Shown: piece after piece, positions 58,750 to 64,000 of the stretch | Position numbering within the stretch: the first letter of the stretch is position 1 | Layout: every line of letters begins with the position of its first letter | Virus record (IMG/VR): IMGVR_UViG_3300026521_000003 | Coordinates: 225,881-289,880 of that record | Direction: 5' to 3' (one strand) | Source of the DNA: a virus | Length of the DNA: 64,000 nt | Program-made: the position numbers and the translations under genes | Notes under the pieces: generated by a model | What the model saw: only the letters and a program-made list of their open reading frames with translations | Databases searched by the model: none | Told to the model about the DNA's origin: nothing

Positions 58750-59076
58750 ATGAGTTTAAGAATTTTACCAATAGCGGCATTAGGTGCTGTAGCATTAGGT
58801 GCATTGACTATCGTTACAAGTCTATTAGAAGAAGATACAACACCTAAAAAAGTTGACAGTCCTGATTATCTTAAAAATAAGATGAAAAGAATTAATGATG
58901 AATTAGCCAGATTATCAGATATTAAAATGTTGAATGACAAAAGAGAATCAACAAAGCAAGTTTCTAAGGTTGATTTAATGATTGATGGGGTTGAAATAAA
59001 TGAATTAATTCAAATGTTGGAAGAAGAATTATCTAAAGTTGTTAAAGAATATAATAGTATGTATAAAAAAGTTTAA
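58750..59076 (+). CDS. Membrane-anchored or secreted helical protein, 108 aa
   Basis: ATG 58750 chosen for its AAAAAGG site; an in-frame upstream ATG at 58702 lies in the promoter region. An N-terminal hydrophobic segment with Ala/Leu/Gly (LRILPIAALGAVALGALTIV) acts as an anchor or signal. A charged helix follows (YLKNKMKRINDELARLSDIK, then NELIQMLEEELSKVVKEYNS). No lipobox. Function unknown. Confidence 0.65.
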   Translation: MSLRILPIAALGAVALGALTIVTSLLEEDTTPKKVDSPDYLKNKMKRINDELARLSDIKMLNDKRESTKQVSKVDLMIDGVEINELIQMLEEELSKVVKEYNSMYKKV

Positions 59077-59086
59077 AAGTGTACAA

Positions 59087-59299
59087 ATGGATGATACCCA
59101 ATTCAATAAACTTATGAGTATATTTGAAAATGAATACCCTGATATTTATTTAAAATTGATTAATTATCCTCGTTCTGTACTTGAAGGAACGTTTATAGAT
59201 TTATTAACTAGTAAAATTAATATATCTGATAATGAGCAGGTCCAGAATTTTTTTAAATTTCGTAGTGCATTAACACCGTACTTAGATAATTTTGTATAA
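59087..59299 (+). CDS. Hypothetical protein, 70 aa
   Basis: ATG 59087 chosen as the first start after the upstream stop; a longer reading from 59039 would overlap the previous gene. All-helical, with YPDIYLKLINYPRSVLEGTF, where Y-P-[DR] occurs twice in a pattern like an internal B-tail. Function unknown. Confidence 0.6.
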   Translation: MDDTQFNKLMSIFENEYPDIYLKLINYPRSVLEGTFIDLLTSKINISDNEQVQNFFKFRSALTPYLDNFV

Positions 59300-59321
59300 A
59301 AAATAAAAATAAAGTGAAACA

Positions 59322-60200
59322 ATGGAATTTATTTCTTTAAGTCATGTGCATAATAATGTATTAAAACAATATGGGAAGCATAAGCATTTAAAATCAAAAA
59401 TAAACGATTATTTTAATAGTTTTGTAGATCAACACCAAGATTTAAAATATTTGTGGTATGATGGTAAAGCTTATGTACCATCACAGTTTGGTTTTCAACT
59501 TAAAAAAGAGATTGAGAAGAAAATTAATAAATCTATAAGACCAATTCATGCCAAAATTTTTAATAAAACTGATGAATTATTATTAAAAGATAATATTTAT
59601 ATTAAGCAAAAATTAGCTGAAAAAAAGCAACAAGTTAAAGATTTAGCTAGTGCTAAAAGAGAATCAAATATTTTAAAGTTAAAAGATTGTGTGAGAAAGA
59701 TAAAATCTGGAGAAATACAATTTATCGGTTCGTTTGATTTAGAATTTTGGGAACGAGATATGAATCGTATTTTAGAATTCGGTTGGTCTATAATGGATTA
59801 TAATGGCAGTACCACAACTACTCATATTGTAGTCCAAGATAATCTCAATTATGAAAATGGAATTTTTTCTAAAAATAATAGGTATGCAAGAAAAGATTCA
59901 AAAACAAAACCACTTAAACTAGCTATAAAAGAATTTAAAGAAAAATTTATTAATAAAGTTGATCTATTTATTGGACATGGTTTAACAAATGACTTTAAGG
60001 TCTTAAAAGCTAACGGAGTAAATTTAGATATTGAATATTTAGATACTGCAGAAATCGGTGCAGCATTAATGGGTGAAGATGATAATGTTAGTATTGAAAG
60101 ACTATTAAAATTTTTAAATATAGAGAGTTCTAACTTACATAATGCAGCAAATGATGCAGAATACGTCCTAGAAGCATTTAAAGTTATGGGGGAGATATAA
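59322..60200 (+). CDS. DEDDh 3'-5' exonuclease
   Basis: 292 residues. The N-terminal 130 residues are a Lys-rich helical region that could grip nucleic acid. The exonuclease fold has Exo I D139-x-E141 (GSFDLEFWERD), Exo II D224 (GHGLTNDFKVL) and Exo III H273...D278 (LHNAANDAEYVLEAF), the full DEDDh set. It degrades DNA or RNA from the 3' end with two metal ions. The closest look is to RNase T/exonuclease-III-epsilon-type and Gfd2-type proteins. Stop and next start share TAATG. Confidence 0.85.
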   Translation: MEFISLSHVHNNVLKQYGKHKHLKSKINDYFNSFVDQHQDLKYLWYDGKAYVPSQFGFQLKKEIEKKINKSIRPIHAKIFNKTDELLLKDNIYIKQKLAEKKQQVKDLASAKRESNILKLKDCVRKIKSGEIQFIGSFDLEFWERDMNRILEFGWSIMDYNGSTTTTHIVVQDNLNYENGIFSKNNRYARKDSKTKPLKLAIKEFKEKFINKVDLFIGHGLTNDFKVLKANGVNLDIEYLDTAEIGAALMGEDDNVSIERLLKFLNIESSNLHNAANDAEYVLEAFKVMGEI

Positions 60201-60670
60201 TGGAAATTACAACTTTAGAACAATTGCAAGTTATTGCTAATGACACACCTTTATTTGTTATACCTCAAATTTCATTTCGTGCAACACCTAATAATTATTG
60301 GACATCAATATCTGCAACATTTAAACGTTATCATCCTGTACAAAGAATAGTAAAAATAGAGCCTGAAGATATTTATGATATAAGTTATGTTAATGAACCA
60401 GGTGAAATTGAAAGAGCATATCACCTAGATCCTGAAGCATTAGCAGAGTATTTTATAGAAAATCGATATGGTGATGATCATGCTATCGGTGACCCTATTT
60501 TAGTATTTACTGAAGAACAAGAAGCATTTAAACGTTTTTATATAGATTTTAAAAAATCCTTAGAAAGTGAAAATAGATTGCATAAAACCTTAGAAAGAAT
60601 GAATGAAGATTTAGAAAATTCTTCATTTTTAAAAGAAGATATGAATAAATACCCTGAGAGATGGGTTTAA
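60200..60670 (+). CDS. B-tail protein, 156 aa
   Basis: Starts by one-base overlap with the exonuclease stop. Alpha/beta, acidic (VKIEPEDIYDISYVNEPGEI), with a helical C-terminal half. It ends YPERWV, the only full B-tail after 14 kb, nearly identical to the YPERFI of 11786. Function unknown. Confidence 0.75.
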   Translation: MEITTLEQLQVIANDTPLFVIPQISFRATPNNYWTSISATFKRYHPVQRIVKIEPEDIYDISYVNEPGEIERAYHLDPEALAEYFIENRYGDDHAIGDPILVFTEEQEAFKRFYIDFKKSLESENRLHKTLERMNEDLENSSFLKEDMNKYPERWV

Positions 60671-60680
60671 AGGAGATTAA

Positions 60681-61361
60681 ATGGATATTAGAGATTATGC
60701 TCAATATTCAATTTCAGATTTCAGGGTAAAATACATACCTGAAAAATTAGAAATTAATTATGAATTAGTAGATGATAAAACAATAAAGCTTAAGGTACCA
60801 AAAGATGCTTTTAATGATGTTGTTATGAATTTGGAGAAAGATAGTTTGGATTTTGAAGTTATACCTTCAGAACGAAAATTAGATATGAAATATCCTAGAC
60901 ATAACGGTAAAAAACAATTAAAAACACAACCATTTAAAATGGTAATTTATTTTGTAGAAAATGCTGCATTGAAAACGGTAGAAAATTTAAAAAATAATGA
61001 AGATATTCATATTAAAAATTGGGGTGAATTTTTTGAAATTATTGATCCAGAATATAGAAATTTATTTAAAAAAATCATAGATAATATTATTATTGCTTTG
61101 CATAAAGATGAATATAATAAAGTAATTTCAAAAAAAACTTATTGGTTAGATCCGAACGACGGGTTATATGAAAAGAAAGAAAAATTTGTAAATGGTGAGT
61201 GGAGAATAAGTTATCAACCAGTTACTAGTAATTTATATCAGGTTTTTAGAATGTTTTTTAAATTTTTTGATCAAGTACCTTTAGAGGAACTAGCAGACTT
61301 TAACAAGTTTAAGGAAATCATCGCCAATACAAAATACAAAATACATTTATATAATAAATAA
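60681..61361 (+). CDS. Hypothetical protein, 226 aa
   Basis: AAAGGAG site. Beta-rich N-terminal part (LEINYELVDDKTIKLKVPKD), a basic centre (PRHNGKKQLKTQPFKMVIYF) and helical end. It ends HLYNK without either tail. An AATAAATA box lies at its end for the following gene. Function unknown. Confidence 0.75.
   Translation: MDIRDYAQYSISDFRVKYIPEKLEINYELVDDKTIKLKVPKDAFNDVVMNLEKDSLDFEVIPSERKLDMKYPRHNGKKQLKTQPFKMVIYFVENAALKTVENLKNNEDIHIKNWGEFFEIIDPEYRNLFKKIIDNIIIALHKDEYNKVISKKTYWLDPNDGLYEKKEKFVNGEWRISYQPVTSNLYQVFRMFFKFFDQVPLEELADFNKFKEIIANTKYKIHLYNK
61353..61360 (+). promoter_or_regulatory. Late-type -10 box variant
   Basis: AATAAATA overlapping the preceding stop, 26 bp before ATG 61386, followed by AAAGGG. 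One mismatch. Confidence 0.35.
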
Positions 61362-61385
61362 TAGAAAAACAAAGGGTATGAGTTA

Positions 61386-62921
61386 ATGGCATATAATGAA
61401 AAAGATTACAAATACTATGCAAGTAATCCTAAAAAAATTTCTGCTGATTTAGATGAAGAATTATTACTTGCATTAGTTGATATTAATTCTTCATGGCTTG
61501 GGTATATGAAGCCATATGATTTAGATTTTGTTAAAAAAGTTATCGAGGTGGATCCAACAACGTTTGAATTTGTTGATAGAAATATACTAACTATATCATT
61601 TTTAGAAGAAATTATTAGCCAATACCCTTTTTTAATTCAGTATGTTTATGAACCAAATGAAGCATTAATAAAACTAGCTTTATCAACAGATCTAAATACA
61701 ATTCAATATTTTACAAAGTTATCAGACGACTTAAAAATTTGGGTTCTAAATCAAAATGGTATGTTATTAAAGTACATACCACCATCAGAACAAACAGAAA
61801 CAATAGTAGAGGTTGCTATTAAACAAAATATTGAAGCATATGAAAATGCAGCTATTAAAAATTTATATTTGGATAAAATTGTTTTGAATATAGATGCAAG
61901 AAGAGTTGATTTGATTTCTGATTATCATCCAGAGTTAATAGAATATATTGTAGAATATGAACCAAAAATGATAAGTAAATTTATAGATGATCCAGTTCTT
62001 ACTGATGAAATATTATATAGGACAATAGAAAAAAATCCTCAAGTTTTTAGATTTATAAAAAATCCTAGTTATGAATTAATAGAATTTGCTACAAAATTAG
62101 ATATAACTTTATTAGATTATTTACCGTATGATAAAAAGTTGATAGAGTCATTAATACCTACAAATGGACTCGCTTTAGAGTATTTAAGAAAAAAGGACTT
62201 GAGGAATATAAAAATTGCTGTAGAACAAAATATTTTAGCTTTAAAATTTATACCTTATCCTAGAGCATTTTTAATAGACTACGCCTTTAAGGTTGATGGT
62301 ATTGCACTTCAATTTATAGAGAATCCAACAGATGAACAATATTTAGATGCTGTTCAAAGAAATGGGTATGCTATTGAATTTGTTCCTTCTGATAAACAAA
62401 CAAAAACAATACAAACCTCAGCATTATCTTCAATAGGTACTAAAGCCATACCATTTATAACAGAGCCATATGATAATGATATTATTTTGGAGATAATTAC
62501 TCAGGAGCCAGGATATATATTTAAGATTGATGAACCAACAGACGAACAATTTATAACATCATTTACATTATCCGGTCAATTAATGTTATTTTATGACGGA
62601 TGGGAAGAAAAATTTAGTACCGAAGTTAAAGTAGCAGCACTAACTTCAGATGGTTCAATTTTAGAGTATTTTAAAACACTCACAAAAACTTATATTATGG
62701 CTGCTTTGGAATCATTTGCTCCAGCATTACAATGGGTAGAAAGACAAGATATTGAAATGGCTAAAGCGGCAATTGAAACTGATATTAGAGCTATATTCTT
62801 TGTTGATCCAACAATTATGGATGAGGAATTGTTAAATTTAGCATATGAGTTAGACCCAGATTTTTTCACTAGAACGGAAGGTGAATTAACATTTGAACAA
62901 TGGACAGAATTAATAAAGTAA
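61386..62921 (+). CDS. DUF4116-like repeat protein, 511 aa
   Basis: Built from about 15-20 copies of a roughly 22-24-residue unit of the kind [LI]-x-A-[VI]-x-x-[ND]-[GP]-x-A-[LI]-x-[FY]-[IV], e.g. LIPTNGLALEYLRKKDLRNI, AVEQNILALKFIPYPRAFLI, FKVDGIALQFIENPTDEQYL, AVQRNGYAIEFVPSDKQTKT. This resembles DUF4116 repeats of protists and bacteria, which form helical solenoids of unknown role. It has no A-tail although it is a repeat protein. Confidence 0.75.
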   Translation: MAYNEKDYKYYASNPKKISADLDEELLLALVDINSSWLGYMKPYDLDFVKKVIEVDPTTFEFVDRNILTISFLEEIISQYPFLIQYVYEPNEALIKLALSTDLNTIQYFTKLSDDLKIWVLNQNGMLLKYIPPSEQTETIVEVAIKQNIEAYENAAIKNLYLDKIVLNIDARRVDLISDYHPELIEYIVEYEPKMISKFIDDPVLTDEILYRTIEKNPQVFRFIKNPSYELIEFATKLDITLLDYLPYDKKLIESLIPTNGLALEYLRKKDLRNIKIAVEQNILALKFIPYPRAFLIDYAFKVDGIALQFIENPTDEQYLDAVQRNGYAIEFVPSDKQTKTIQTSALSSIGTKAIPFITEPYDNDIILEIITQEPGYIFKIDEPTDEQFITSFTLSGQLMLFYDGWEEKFSTEVKVAALTSDGSILEYFKTLTKTYIMAALESFAPALQWVERQDIEMAKAAIETDIRAIFFVDPTIMDEELLNLAYELDPDFFTRTEGELTFEQWTELIK

Positions 62922-62932
62922 AGAGGTAAATA

Positions 62933-63463
62933 ATGAATTTAAGAAAATTACAAGATAAATTAGTAACTAATAATAGCGGGTTTTTAAGCAAGTATCAGAA
63001 TACAAACTTAAATGAGTGTAAAACAGTAGATGAAGCTATCAATAATGTTAAAAATATTTTAAAAGAAGCTGATGAATATGCTAAAATAAATAAGCTAGAG
63101 TATAAATATTTACAAATGGCAAAAAACCTATTATGGGAAGATATTAAGGTTAAGCCTGAACCATTTATTTATCAAGGTTTTGATGCTCAGGTAGAAGTAG
63201 ATTTATCTGAAAATATAGATGATATTAAATTATTTGTAACAGTTCAGAATAATAATGTTTCTGCTTTAAAAGAAGGGCAACGTATAGAAATTACTGATGA
63301 ATTTGTAAATGGAATGAATGATCTTCAAAAGAGTATTTTTGAAGAAGCATATCAATTAGTTCAACAAAGAACACTAAAAACAATAAATTCTGTTTGGAAG
63401 TATGAACAAGCTAGAATTGATAAATGGGTTAAAACCTGTGGTATTAAATTAAAAGGAAATTAG
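62933..63463 (+). CDS. Hypothetical protein, 176 aa
   Basis: AAGAGG ribosome site. N-terminal helix region, a central beta-like segment (FDAQVEVDLSENIDDIKLFV), then helices (QKSIFEEAYQLVQQRTLKTI). Lysine-rich end. It lies three bases before the next gene and is probably cotranscribed with it. Function unknown. Confidence 0.75.
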   Translation: MNLRKLQDKLVTNNSGFLSKYQNTNLNECKTVDEAINNVKNILKEADEYAKINKLEYKYLQMAKNLLWEDIKVKPEPFIYQGFDAQVEVDLSENIDDIKLFVTVQNNNVSALKEGQRIEITDEFVNGMNDLQKSIFEEAYQLVQQRTLKTINSVWKYEQARIDKWVKTCGIKLKGN

Positions 63464-63466
63464 ATT

Positions 63467-64000
63467 ATGGCTAAATTAAGAAACATTTTTAGTAAACTTA
63501 ATACGTTTGAAGATAATAAAGCAGAATATTTTGCTGAACAACTAATTAGAAGTACTTCCTTAATGGAAAGTAGTTTTCCAATAGAAATTGTCGAGGATAA
63601 ATTATTTGAAACTGCAATGAGTTATGAAACTAAAAAAGAAGCTTTGCTATTTTTATCAATGGTTGATGAAAAGTTAGAAGAAGGGTTTGTTGATAGTATT
63701 AAAAAAGCAGGAAAAGCTGCATGGGATGGTGCTAAAAAGGTTGTTAAAAAAGTAGTAGATAAAGTTAAAGATTTATGGAATGGTCCCGTTGTTTCGTCTA
63801 TTAAAAAATGGAATATAGCCGTTAATAAAATTGCTGACAAATATGAAGGGTTAGAAGAATCAACAATACCTATGCTAACACAAGAATATTTAATTGAGGC
63901 TGAAGAACCAAAAGAAGAACCAAAAGAAGAACCAAAAGAAGAACCAAAAGAAGAACCAAAAGAAGAACCAAAAGAAGAACCAAAAGAAGAACCAAAAGAA
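63467..64000 (+). CDS. Amphipathic-helix protein with EEPK repeat, 3' truncated
   Basis: ATG 63467; the frame is still open at the window end (178 codons visible). Residues about 70-95 form a basic amphipathic helix (SIKKAGKAAWDGAKKVVKKV) of a type found in membrane-active or DNA-binding segments. From about residue 146 it is a pure Glu-Glu-Pro-Lys repeat. Such repeats make extended, stiff linkers (compare the Pro-Lys repeat of TonB). The C-terminal domain lies outside the window. Confidence 0.75.
   Translation, partial: MAKLRNIFSKLNTFEDNKAEYFAEQLIRSTSLMESSFPIEIVEDKLFETAMSYETKKEALLFLSMVDEKLEEGFVDSIKKAGKAAWDGAKKVVKKVVDKVKDLWNGPVVSSIKKWNIAVNKIADKYEGLEESTIPMLTQEYLIEAEEPKEEPKEEPKEEPKEEPKEEPKEEPKEEPKE
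63902..64000 (+). repeat. 12-bp coding tandem repeat (GAAGAACCAAAA)
   Basis: At least eight exact copies of GAAGAACCAAAA to the window edge, in frame, encoding EEPK. Perfect copies point to recent expansion by slippage; copy number may vary between isolates or be misassembled. Confidence 0.95.

Noticed and set aside
63622-63840. Reverse-strand frame of 72 codons with a Ser/Thr/Phe-rich product
   Set aside because: Antisense to the amphipathic-helix gene at 63467, which has a start, spacing and continuous frame.
63902-64000. CRISPR-like repeat
   Set aside because: Units are 12 bp, contiguous and in frame with no spacers; this is a coding tandem repeat.
1-64000. tRNA genes
   Set aside because: I found no convincing cloverleaf or GTTCGAATC-type T-loop by reading; a tRNAscan run could still find one.

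Overview
The window looks like part of a large, very AT-rich T4-related tailed phage (myovirus) genome. Four observations support this. (1) A terminase large subunit of the T4 gp17 type is encoded, in pieces. (2) Many leaders carry T4-type late -10 boxes (TATAAATA or one base off), followed by an A-rich stretch and an AAGGA ribosome site. (3) Eight proteins begin with an M-[KRT]-[LIF]-K-x-L-x-E-like peptide, which resembles T4 capsid-targeting propeptides. (4) Genes are short, tightly packed and often overlap. By eye G+C is below about 30 percent. I cannot name the host, and I see no tRNA, rRNA or CRISPR array.

Layout. 1-2.2 kb: end of a truncated gene and probable late or structural genes. 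2.2-13.9 kb: small accessory genes, including zinc proteins, small membrane proteins, a DUF488 protein, a PD-(D/E)XK nuclease, RNase HII, and a set of short proteins ending in a 'B-tail' ([YH]-P-E-[LYRW]-[WFL]-[VI]-stop). 14-47.9 kb: an almost continuous array of about 40 mostly unrelated proteins that end in an 'A-tail' (consensus Y-x-x-T-x-D-x-x-[FY]-L-P-x-[ED]-[VI]-[KR]-[DSE]-[IL]-F-[IVL]-F-stop). Many carry ankyrin-like or LRV/HEAT-like helical repeats. The array is interrupted by a TRIC-type membrane protein, a few propeptide-bearing genes and one TnpB insertion element. 47.9-54.3 kb: minus-strand virion-like genes, then the terminase large subunit broken by atypically split inteins, with a Vsr-like (EDxHD) homing endonuclease gene and a late gene between the halves. 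A second N-intein starts at 54165 and its partner is not in the window. 54.3-64 kb: primase-like protein, more A-tail genes, a cluster of tiny membrane proteins, a frameshifted gene, a DEDDh exonuclease, a DUF4116-like repeat protein, and a protein running off the end in an EEPK repeat.

How the parts fit. Late-type promoters subdivide the A-tail array and also precede virion-like genes, so the A-tail proteins are probably made late. The A-tail varies in codons but not in residues, and it sits on ankyrin, LRV, zinc-finger and beta-rich proteins, including one gene on the minus strand. I infer a common targeting or docking peptide. Its last five residues (D-[IMV]-F-x-F) resemble C-terminal sliding-clamp-binding peptides of T4-like phages, which is one testable idea. 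Virion packaging is another. The tailed family and the fractured terminase are the two most noteworthy systems here.
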